Assembly: GCA_029859385.1 (NCBI GenBank)
Contig: JAOUDF010000102.1
Coordinates: 1-9,142, forward strand
DNA from: Nitrospirota bacterium
GTDB taxonomy: Bacteria; Nitrospirota; JAOUDF01
DNA: 9,142 bases
Reading direction: 5' to 3'
Shown here one piece after another: positions 1-5,578 of the stretch (positions are counted from its first letter, which is position 1; the number at the start of each line of letters is the position of its first letter). The position numbers were made by a program, and so were the translations under genes. The notes beneath the pieces were generated by a model. That model searched no databases and was not told where the DNA came from. It was given only the letters and a program-made list of their open reading frames with translations.

Positions 1-101
1 GCCGGGGCAAGGTAGAGTATCAGGTCCGCAGAGAGGACGGTCAGCCGATATGGGACAAGTACTGGCTCAACCGTGAGTTGTTCAGCAGGCAGAAGTCCTG
101 A
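1..101 (+). CDS. 3' end of an unidentified protein (partial)
   Basis: The frame beginning at base 3 is open from the window edge to a TGA at 99-101 and gives 32 residues, ending in ...IWDKYWLNRELFSRQKS. The residue mix (charged, aromatic, no low complexity) looks like a genuine soluble C-terminus, and the other two forward frames hit stops earlier. It converges on the DUF362 gene, and the two 3' ends overlap by 20 bases (82-101). I do not recognise the family from this fragment. It could still be a chance open frame, because only 99 bases are visible. Confidence 0.45.
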   Translation, partial: RGKVEYQVRREDGQPIWDKYWLNRELFSRQKS

Positions 102-951
102 TTTCCAGCGGCTTCACTTTGACCACTTCCAGCGGCTCGGCGCAGCCAAGCTCACCATGGGCCATGGCGATATGCCCCACCTTCCGCCAGTCGCGACCCA
201 GCACGCCACACCCATAGGCATCCACGGCAACCGGGTCATACCCGGCAATAAGAAGGTTGGGATGCGGGTCGCAGGTGGGTCCCCAGAGATGGGCCTCGCT
301 CATCCCCACCGTAGCGTCGATGAGGGTGAAGTCGGCCGCCCGGTAACGGTTGAGGTCGAGGATCGCCTCGTGAATCCGTGCATGGAACGCCGCCTTCTTC
401 CAGTGCCCCCCTTTGTGATAGTACTCCGGCGGACAGATCCCCATCATATTCTTCATGGTGAGGGTAACACCGGCCAGGGAGTGGGCCTTGAGCACCGGCA
501 CCGACAGGAGATAGCTTTCCATGGCCACCTCGGGGAGAAACATCTCGGGCCAGCGCGAACACCGAGGGTCGGAAAGACGGATCGACGGCTCTTCGTTGAG
601 ATCGAGCAGCCGCACCCCCTTCTTTGCCGCCATGGCTGAATAGCCCAGGGTGCGAAAAGCATGGTGAGTGTCGTACTCCAGCGAACCGGTACCGTCCCCT
701 ACGATGATGTCGATACCACTCACCCGCTCCCGAATGTAGTCGACAATCGCCGCAACCAGTTCCACCGGCGTGGTGATAGGCGGTTGCTGCGCCTCCACCA
801 GATTGGGTTTGATGAGGACAGTTTTTTGCCCCTTCAGCGCCTCCGATAGTTTCGCGGCATCGAGCAGGCCGTCAATGGTCTCTCGCCAACGGCCGCCGAA
901 GGTTGAACCATATACTTTACTGCTCTCTTCAGGCTTCACAAAATGCCCCAT
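82..951 (-). CDS. DUF362 domain-containing protein
   Basis: This is a DUF362-family protein (PF04015) of about 289 residues. Numbered from the most upstream possible start (GTG at 1002), the family hallmarks appear in order: VLIKPNLV (62-69), the glycine loop VGDGTG (101-106), SVPVLKAHSLAGVTLTMKN (167-185), LIDATVGMSE (227-236) and AGYDPVAVDAYG (253-264). Some DUF362 proteins carry a C-terminal 4Fe-4S ferredoxin module; no CxxCxxC cluster is present here, so this is the short form. The biochemical function of the family is poorly defined. The start is uncertain. GTG at 1002 adds an unnatural-looking N-terminus and has no clear ribosome site. ATG at 951 is chosen here. GTG at 939 has GGGG six bases upstream and begins just before the conserved SSKVYGS segment, so it may be the real start. 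The gene is divergent from the PEP-CTERM gene and appears to be transcribed alone. Confidence 0.85.
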   Translation of the reverse strand: MGHFVKPEESSKVYGSTFGGRWRETIDGLLDAAKLSEALKGQKTVLIKPNLVEAQQPPITTPVELVAAIVDYIRERVSGIDIIVGDGTGSLEYDTHHAFRTLGYSAMAAKKGVRLLDLNEEPSIRLSDPRCSRWPEMFLPEVAMESYLLSVPVLKAHSLAGVTLTMKNMMGICPPEYYHKGGHWKKAAFHARIHEAILDLNRYRAADFTLIDATVGMSEAHLWGPTCDPHPNLLIAGYDPVAVDAYGCGVLGRDWRKVGHIAMAHGELGCAEPLEVVKVKPLEIRTSAC

Positions 952-1097
952 GGATTTCAAAGTAGCCAATTCTAACACGCACACCGAACATCTTGCCAGC
1001 ACCCACTAGTTGCAACGAAAACTCTTAAAGCAAGGGCTATAAACAGTTGTCGATTTTCTTTACACCGTATAGGTGACTTTTTTGCAGCAAAATCAAA

Positions 1098-1116
1098 CTG
1101 TTGGCAAATACAACAG
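1098..1116. repeat. Inverted repeat CTGTTG-N7-CAACAG
   Basis: There are perfect 6-bp arms (1098-1103 and 1111-1116) around the 7-base spacer GCAAATA, flanked by A-rich and T-rich edges that extend the symmetry imperfectly. It lies about 190 bases upstream of the PEP-CTERM start. The size and shape fit either a dimeric regulator site or a weak hairpin. Which gene it would serve cannot be told from the sequence. Confidence 0.35.
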
Positions 1117-1157
1117 CTTTTATACGCAAATAAATGTCGGAATACTTGACATTTTTC

Positions 1158-1184
1158 CGGTCACAGAGCGACCGTGCGAGCACG
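1158..1184. promoter_or_regulatory. Candidate enhancer-binding site: two abutting palindromes
   Basis: CGGTC-N7-GACCG (1158-1174) is followed by, and shares two bases with, CGTGC-GA-GCACG (1173-1184). Both have perfect 5-bp arms. The first dyad is centred about 62 bases upstream of the -24 GG of the sigma-54 promoter. That is within the usual distance for upstream activating sequences of bacterial enhancer-binding proteins, which act by DNA looping. Inference: this is where the activator of the PEP-CTERM promoter binds. PrsR-type regulators are known activators of such genes in other bacteria, but no regulator gene is in this window. Confidence 0.45.
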
Positions 1185-1225
1185 AAAAAGCACTATATTC
1201 CAAACAGTTAAGAGCATATCAATTA

Positions 1226-1242
1226 TTGGCATGCAAATTGCT
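1226..1242 (+). promoter_or_regulatory. Sigma-54 (RpoN) promoter of the PEP-CTERM gene
   Basis: The sequence TTGGCATGCAAATTGCT closely matches the sigma-54 consensus TTGGCACG-N4-TTGCW. The invariant GG (1228-1229) and GC (1240-1241) are separated by exactly 10 bases, as required. Transcription would start near 1252, giving a 5' leader of about 38 nt before the ATG at 1290. The palindromes at 1158-1184 are a plausible activator site. PEP-CTERM genes are known targets of RpoN together with PrsK/PrsR in several exopolysaccharide-producing bacteria, so sequence and family knowledge agree. Confidence 0.75.
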
Positions 1243-1289
1243 GCAATACGGGACACACGTATTTTTTGCTTTTTTAAAAAGGAGGACAC

Positions 1290-1979
1290 ATGTTCCGAAT
1301 AACACAAAAAGCACCTCGACGATTTCACAGCGTCAAAACATTGTTGCAAATTGCCCTTATTGGAGCATTACCGGCCCTCGTTGTCGGGCCGGCCGCGGCG
1401 ACTATTATTTCCGGCAATGTCACGGGGGGTACAGCAAAAACTGCTGGCGGCATGTTCATCAAACTAACACCGCCTCCCGCAACCGTCGGTAATAATAATT
1501 TCAACACACCCAATCTTTACGGATTTGATGAGGACCAGAACATCCTTTTGACGGCCCCGCTTTCCGTAAATGTCGGAAGCAGCCCGCTACCGACCGGTAC
1601 AACCGTGGCGAGTCACTATATTTTCTTCGACCCGGGGCCAACCCAGAGGATTATCGGAACTGTAGACTTCGATTCCGATGTTCTTGCTATCATCACGTCG
1701 ACAACCAACCTCAATAATAGCGATTTCCTTGCCAACACCGGGGTCAACTACCTCAACCCCGGACTGCGAGGGCTGGAAGCAGGAGACAGCGCCTGGATCA
1801 GCGGTGCTCACCGGATATCCGTCGACTTTACGGCATCGTCACCTGGAGATTATATCCGCGTCCTCACCGCATACTCACCGGCTGCTGCCGTACCTGAGCC
1901 GGGAACCATAGCCCTGATGAGCATCGGCCTTGTTGGCATGGGAGCCTGGGGATGGCGTAGACGCACCACCAGCAAATAA
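1290..1979 (+). CDS. PEP-CTERM sorting domain-containing protein
   Basis: This is a 229-residue exported protein with a tripartite C-terminal sorting signal. Residues 1-15 are basic, and a hydrophobic segment (about 16-37) ends in an Ala-rich AAA, a typical signal peptide with probable cleavage near residue 37. The mature domain is rich in Asn, Thr, Ser and Gly, has no cysteine and is probably beta-rich; I do not recognise a catalytic motif in it. The tail has VPEP (201-204), a transmembrane stretch (about 205-222) and a basic end (RRR, 223-225), the PEP-CTERM architecture. By family knowledge, such proteins are processed at the inner membrane by an exosortase and released into or anchored in the exopolysaccharide matrix. 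No exosortase or EPS gene is in this window, so the enzyme must be elsewhere. The start is supported by GGAGG at 1281-1285. Expression is probably sigma-54 dependent. Confidence 0.9.
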   Translation: MFRITQKAPRRFHSVKTLLQIALIGALPALVVGPAAATIISGNVTGGTAKTAGGMFIKLTPPPATVGNNNFNTPNLYGFDEDQNILLTAPLSVNVGSSPLPTGTTVASHYIFFDPGPTQRIIGTVDFDSDVLAIITSTTNLNNSDFLANTGVNYLNPGLRGLEAGDSAWISGAHRISVDFTASSPGDYIRVLTAYSPAAAVPEPGTIALMSIGLVGMGAWGWRRRTTSK

Positions 1980-1998
1980 CTTCACAAAACATCATCTT

Positions 1999-2035
1999 GC
2001 CTGCGGTGTCATCTTTTCCTGACGACACCGCAGGC
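1999..2035 (+). terminator. Strong hairpin downstream of the PEP-CTERM gene
   Basis: GCCTGCGGTGTC (1999-2010) and its exact reverse complement (2024-2035) form a 12-bp GC-rich stem around a 13-base loop. Flanking TT/AA could extend it past a one-base bulge. It starts 20 bases after the stop codon. No U-tract follows on either strand, so it is not a textbook intrinsic terminator. It may protect the 3' end of the message, pausing polymerase ahead of the C-rich zone that follows. Confidence 0.55.
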
Positions 2036-2200
2036 CAAGCCCCTCCCTACGATCGCTTATCCATCTATATCCACCTGACCAAGTACCCACTTTAAAGCAC
2101 AATTCAACCTGCAGACTTCGCAACTTACCCGACCTTCATCCCAGTCTTCCATCAGTAACGATTACCAGTATTAGCAAATTCCTTTCCCGTTAGCCATCTC
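2036..2200 (+). terminator. Possible Rho-dependent termination zone (C-rich, G-poor)
   Basis: Directly after the hairpin, the + strand is strongly depleted in G and enriched in C for more than 120 bases, with many scattered YC dinucleotides and no obvious secondary structure. That is the composition known for rut sites that load Rho. It follows a gene whose only hairpin lacks a U-tract, and it precedes a separately regulated gene. This is compositional evidence only. Confidence 0.35.
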
Positions 2201-2260
2201 TTTGCGTCAGCCGTTTTAAAAATAATAATTTTATTCTTCACCATATCCGGTATTTACCAT

Positions 2261-2287
2261 TAAGGTGCGCGCATGATTTGCCGAAGC
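2261..2287 (+). promoter_or_regulatory. Possible sigma-28 (FliA) promoter of the chemoreceptor
   Basis: TAAGGTGC (2261-2268), an 11-base spacer and GCCGAAGC (2280-2287) resemble the FliA consensus TAAAGTTT-N11-GCCGATAA: the spacing is exact, and the GCCGA core and the TAA of the -35 are kept. The last three -10 positions match poorly. Chemoreceptor genes are classic FliA targets. The start point would lie near 2295, about 40 nt before the ATG. Confidence 0.35.
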
Positions 2288-2334
2288 ATGCTGTAATCCT
2301 GATTTAAATTACTTTTTTTACGAAAGGACACGCC

Positions 2335-4518
2335 ATGAAAAACATGTCCATCAAAAAGGCGATGATTGCCACGGTTGTCCTTTTTACCTTTATCCTCGGG
2401 ACATTGCTGATCTCCACAACGATCATCCAGAGGGAAATCGAGGAGCACGGAAAGGAAGAACATCGCCTGGTTGATGTACTTATGCTCATTAAAGATGTCC
2501 GTTTTGATACCGTCCAGCTGCAAGTCTACTTAACCGATGTCTGCGCTACAGGCAATCCCGAGGGCTTCACGGAAGCGAAGGAGCATCTCGCTGCTACGGA
2601 AAAAATCCTCGACAAAATGGTTTCTCTCGATCCGGAACAAAAAGATGAGGTATCCGCTGTCAAAAAACGAATTGTCGACATGCACGACGTCGGCGTTGCG
2701 ATGGCAAAGACCTATATGAACGAAGGGAAGGTTGCGGGCAACATGTACATGGAGAACTTCGATCTCGCCGCCGAATCTATCGAAAAAGAGCTTGATGGCA
2801 TCATGGAGTCAACCCACAAAAATCTCGATGCGATTGCAGAAGAGGTGGACGACCTGGAGTCGACAGAGCGCTGGATAACCATAGGCGGAATTATCTCGGC
2901 AATTATCCTGATACTGGCCATCATGATGGTGCTCTACAGGAAAATCGTCCCCCCGCTACAGGGGATATGCAAGGCATTCGAGGCCATGAGCAAGGGAGAC
3001 CTCACCAGGCGGGCGAGAGTGGACACCAACGATGAAATCGGCACGATGTCCGTGGCTTTTAACGAAATGGGTGAACAGATTGGCAATGTCATCAAACGGG
3101 TTGCCAATACATCCAGTGATGTCGCCGACCTCAGCGGACAACTGTCGGTCGCTACCGAGCAGATAGCCGCTGCGGCAAACCAGGTGGCATCGGCTGTTCA
3201 GGGTGTTGCAAAAGGAGCGACAGAGCAGAACTTGACCGTAAGCAAGGTTGACGGCACGATGAAAGACCTTTCAAAAGCAGTGGAACAGGTGGCCAAAGGC
3301 GCCTCGGACCAAGCATACAATGTCGTAAAAATGCGGGAATCCGTTAATGGCCTGAAAGTCGCTACGGAACAAGTGGCCCAGGCTACCTCGGAGCAGGCCG
3401 ACCGCGTCGTGCAGGCAACCAACACCATACATACCCTTTCATCCGCCATTTCACAGGTTTCCAAAGGCGCTCAGGACCAAAGTGTTAACATCGGCTCGGC
3501 ATTACAAACGGTAAAAGAATTGGCCTCTCAGATAGAAAAAATTGCTGAAGGCGCCAAGACAGTGGAAACCTCTTCCAGGGACGCCAGGCAGGCGGCGGGG
3601 GGTGGAGCAAAGTCAGTACATAATGCTATCGACAACATGGAAAAGATTCGAACCGTTGTAGAAATATCAGGCAAGAAGATTTTCGAGCTCGGCCTCAACA
3701 GCAAACAGATCGGGGAAATTATCCAGACTATCGATGAAATTGCCGACCAGACCAACCTGCTGGCCCTGAACGCAGCGATAGAGGCTGCAAGGGCCGGGGA
3801 ACACGGTAAGGGTTTCGAGGTCGTCGCGGAAGAGGTCAGAAGGCTGGCGGAACGCTCCGGCAAGGCGACAAAAGAGATTGCCAAACTTATCCACACCATA
3901 CAAAACGGCACAAACGACGCTGTTGCCTCAATGCAGCAGGTTACCGACGAAGTAGTCACGGGTGAAAATACCGCTCGACAGGCCGGTATCGCCCTTGATG
4001 AAATACTGCGATCGGTGGCAGAAACCGCTGAACAGATCGAAAAGATTGCAAAGATCGTTAAAACCGTGGATGCAAACTCGAAAAACCTCACCGACGCCAT
4101 GTCAAGTATCTCTGCGGTCACTGAAGAATCGGCAGCAGCGGCCGAAGAAATGAACCATACGAGCGCAGAAGTGGTACGTATTATTGACAGCATCGCCCAG
4201 ATCACCGAGTCGAACTCGGCGATGGCAGAGCAGATGAGCGCCAGTGCGGCGTCGGTTAATGACGGGATAGACTCGATTTCCGGAATTTCGTCATCAAATG
4301 CAGCCATGGCAGACGAGATGGTAGCCAGTGTCGACAATGCTTCTCAAGGCATGCATTCGATAGCGGGAATCTCCGAATCCAATGCATCGCTCGCTGAGGA
4401 GGTATCATCATCCGCGGAAGAGCAAAGCGCCGCAGTGCAAGAGATGTCGGCAAATGCCCAAAGTGTCGCCAATGCCGCCAAAGTCCTTCGTGAGCTTGTC
4501 GCCGGGTTCAAGGCCTGA
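2335..4518 (+). CDS. Methyl-accepting chemotaxis protein, long cytoplasmic class
   Basis: This 727-residue transmembrane chemoreceptor passes a ligand signal to CheA/CheW. TM1 is about 11-31, a mostly helical periplasmic domain spans about 32-179, TM2 is about 180-201 and a HAMP domain covers about 202-255 (P206, DEIG at 233-236). The signalling domain has the conserved hairpin tip around QTNLLALNAAIEAARAGE (472-489). Both arms are unusually long, about 33 heptads each from HAMP to tip and tip to end, compared with about 36 heptads in total for E. coli Tsr. A 28-residue repeat is visible on each side: VAKGATEQ-like at 291, 319, 347, 375 and 403, and IAQITESN-like at 592, 620, 648 and 676. There is no NWETF-type C-terminal tether for CheR/CheB. 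The periplasmic domain is probably a four-helix bundle; its ligand is unknown. AAAGGA at 2323-2328 supports the start. No other chemotaxis gene is nearby, so it is an orphan receptor. Confidence 0.95.
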   Translation: MKNMSIKKAMIATVVLFTFILGTLLISTTIIQREIEEHGKEEHRLVDVLMLIKDVRFDTVQLQVYLTDVCATGNPEGFTEAKEHLAATEKILDKMVSLDPEQKDEVSAVKKRIVDMHDVGVAMAKTYMNEGKVAGNMYMENFDLAAESIEKELDGIMESTHKNLDAIAEEVDDLESTERWITIGGIISAIILILAIMMVLYRKIVPPLQGICKAFEAMSKGDLTRRARVDTNDEIGTMSVAFNEMGEQIGNVIKRVANTSSDVADLSGQLSVATEQIAAAANQVASAVQGVAKGATEQNLTVSKVDGTMKDLSKAVEQVAKGASDQAYNVVKMRESVNGLKVATEQVAQATSEQADRVVQATNTIHTLSSAISQVSKGAQDQSVNIGSALQTVKELASQIEKIAEGAKTVETSSRDARQAAGGGAKSVHNAIDNMEKIRTVVEISGKKIFELGLNSKQIGEIIQTIDEIADQTNLLALNAAIEAARAGEHGKGFEVVAEEVRRLAERSGKATKEIAKLIHTIQNGTNDAVASMQQVTDEVVTGENTARQAGIALDEILRSVAETAEQIEKIAKIVKTVDANSKNLTDAMSSISAVTEESAAAAEEMNHTSAEVVRIIDSIAQITESNSAMAEQMSASAASVNDGIDSISGISSSNAAMADEMVASVDNASQGMHSIAGISESNASLAEEVSSSAEEQSAAVQEMSANAQSVANAAKVLRELVAGFKA

Positions 4519-4599
4519 CACTCATGCATTCGCCATAACCTCTAACATCAGGCCTTCATTCCCCGGATCACCCGCCTACAGTGGGTAACCCCTCCCGTC

Positions 4600-4627
4600 T
4601 TGCGTATTATCTGTCATCAGCTACACT
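4600..4627 (+). promoter_or_regulatory. Possible sigma-70 promoter of the ZIP transporter gene
   Basis: TTGCGT (4600-4605) and TACACT (4622-4627) are separated by 16 bases. An overlapping TATAGT (4627-4632) is an alternative -10 with poor spacing. It lies 40-70 bases upstream of the start in an otherwise AT-rich stretch. A weak hairpin (ACCCGC/GTGGGT, 4570-4586) just upstream has no U-tract and is not convincing as a terminator for the chemoreceptor gene. Confidence 0.3.
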
Positions 4628-4670
4628 ATAGTTATAACTTTTAACGATTAACCATGGAGTGGGTTCTCCC

Positions 4671-5483
4671 GTGACCACCATATTTGCCAGCCTGCATCCC
4701 GTAGTTCAAGCCCTGCTTGCCACCTGTTTCACCTGGGGCATGACCGCCCTTGGCGCGGCATTGGTCTTCTTCTCCCGTGAAATGAACAGGAAGATGCTTG
4801 ATGCCATGCTGGGATTTGCCGCCGGGGTCATGATCGCTGCGAGTTATTGGTCGCTTCTTGCGCCGGCAATTGAAATGGCCGAGGAAAGCGGGCTCCCCGC
4901 ATGGTTCCCCGCCGCCACGGGATTCATCGCGGGCGGTCTCTTTCTGCGGCTGGTCGATATGCTCCTTCCGCACCTGCATCCAGGTTTCGCGACAGACAAG
5001 GCGGAAGGGATCAAGACCTCATGGCAGCGGACTACCCTTCTTGTCCTGGCCATTACTCTACACAACATCCCGGAGGGACTTGCCGTAGGCGTAGCCTTCG
5101 GCGCCGTCGCCGCGGAACTGCCGTCAGCAACCCTCGCCGCCGCAGTAGCCCTGGCAGTGGGAATCGGGCTTCAGAACTTTCCGGAAGGCACGGCGATTTC
5201 CATGCCGCTGCGCAGGGAAGGGATGAGCCGCCTTAAGGCATTCTGGTACGGGCAACTGTCTGCCATCGTTGAGCCCGTCGCGGCAGTTATCGGGGCCGCG
5301 GCGGTACTGGTCGCCCAGCCCCTTCTCCCCTACGCCCTCGGTTTTGCCGCCGGCGCCATGATCTACGTGGTGGTTGAGGAAGTGATTCCCGAGTCGCAGA
5401 ACAACGGAAACACCGACCTTGCGACTCTTGGTACTATGAGCGGTTTCGTAGTCATGATGATCCTGGATGTGGCCTTCGGGTGA
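4671..5483 (+). CDS. ZIP family divalent metal transporter
   Basis: This 270-residue inner-membrane protein has about eight transmembrane segments and moves divalent metal (zinc, iron or manganese) into the cytoplasm. The two metal-binding helix signatures are clear: HNIPEGLAVG (131-140) and QNFPEGTAISMPL (168-180), with EP at 201-202 and VEEVIPES at 235-242. The usual cytoplasmic histidine-rich loop is reduced to PHLHPG (100-105). The length is typical of the bacterial GufA/ZupT-like branch. A GTG at 4659 is in frame, but GGAG (4656-4659) overlaps it. The GTG at 4671 has GGAG/GAGTGGG upstream and begins at the conserved N-terminus, so it is preferred. GGAG and CTCC (4666-4669) could pair and partly mask the ribosome site. 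It is probably transcribed alone. Which metal it carries cannot be read from the sequence. Confidence 0.92.
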   Translation: MTTIFASLHPVVQALLATCFTWGMTALGAALVFFSREMNRKMLDAMLGFAAGVMIAASYWSLLAPAIEMAEESGLPAWFPAATGFIAGGLFLRLVDMLLPHLHPGFATDKAEGIKTSWQRTTLLVLAITLHNIPEGLAVGVAFGAVAAELPSATLAAAVALAVGIGLQNFPEGTAISMPLRREGMSRLKAFWYGQLSAIVEPVAAVIGAAAVLVAQPLLPYALGFAAGAMIYVVVEEVIPESQNNGNTDLATLGTMSGFVVMMILDVAFG

Positions 5484-5487
5484 GCGC

Positions 5488-5519
5488 TTGACATGTGCCC
5501 CATATTAACGCATCATGCG
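5488..5519 (+). promoter_or_regulatory. Possible promoter and operator of the FkbM methyltransferase gene
   Basis: There is a perfect -35 TTGACA (5488-5493), a 17-base spacer and a moderate -10 CATCAT (5511-5516). The -10 is embedded in an 11-base palindrome, CGCAT-C-ATGCG (5509-5519), which could be an operator that blocks polymerase. The leader to the GTG at 5579 would be about 57 nt. The -10 matches the consensus at only four of six positions. Confidence 0.4.
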
Positions 5520-5578
5520 CGTCTATTCCTATCTAACGCCATAAATGCGCACTTCATTTTTCAAATCGGGGGAAGTCG

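Larger units (their letters stand above)
952..1289. other. Divergent intergenic region between DUF362 and PEP-CTERM genes
   Basis: This AT-rich region carries regulatory elements for the rightward PEP-CTERM gene: a sigma-54 type promoter at 1226-1242, two abutting palindromes at 1158-1184, an inverted repeat at 1098-1116 and three copies of AACAGTT. For the leftward DUF362 gene I see no convincing -35/-10 pair. A TTGACA at 1146-1151 has no acceptable -10 partner. No RNA gene or coding frame is supported. Confidence 0.6.
1980..2334. other. Intergenic region between PEP-CTERM and chemoreceptor genes
   Basis: This 355-base stretch has no supported gene. It holds a perfect 12-bp hairpin (1999-2035), then a C-rich, G-poor zone on the + strand (by my hand count 46 C against 12 G across 2041-2160), then an AT-rich run (2214-2235) and a possible sigma-28 promoter (2261-2287) before the chemoreceptor. 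A weaker sigma-70-like pair, TTGCGT (2202-2207) with AATAAT (2224-2229) at 16-base spacing, is also present. Confidence 0.6.

Noticed and set aside
73..639. 188-codon + strand frame opposite the DUF362 gene
   Set aside because: DUF362 motifs are clear on the minus strand, and the + frame has no family resemblance or ribosome site.
1146..1151. TTGACA as a -35 for the PEP-CTERM gene
   Set aside because: No -10-like hexamer lies at 15-19 bases; the region there is the GC-rich palindrome.
1073..1492. 139-codon + strand frame crossing the sigma-54 promoter and the start of the PEP-CTERM gene
   Set aside because: It runs through the promoter elements and overlaps the PEP-CTERM signal peptide in another frame; no ribosome site.
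3205..3440. Tandem DNA repeat in the chemoreceptor gene
   Set aside because: The 84-base periodicity is clear at protein level only; the DNA copies have diverged, so it is an old duplication and is reported as a protein repeat.
3528..4337. 269-codon minus-strand frame within the chemoreceptor gene
   Set aside because: It mirrors the Ala/Ser/Glu-rich repeats of the coiled coil, giving a low-complexity translation with no start signals.
4570..4586. ACCCGC/GTGGGT hairpin as the terminator of the chemoreceptor gene
   Set aside because: It is only a 6-bp stem with a G-U pair and no U-tract.
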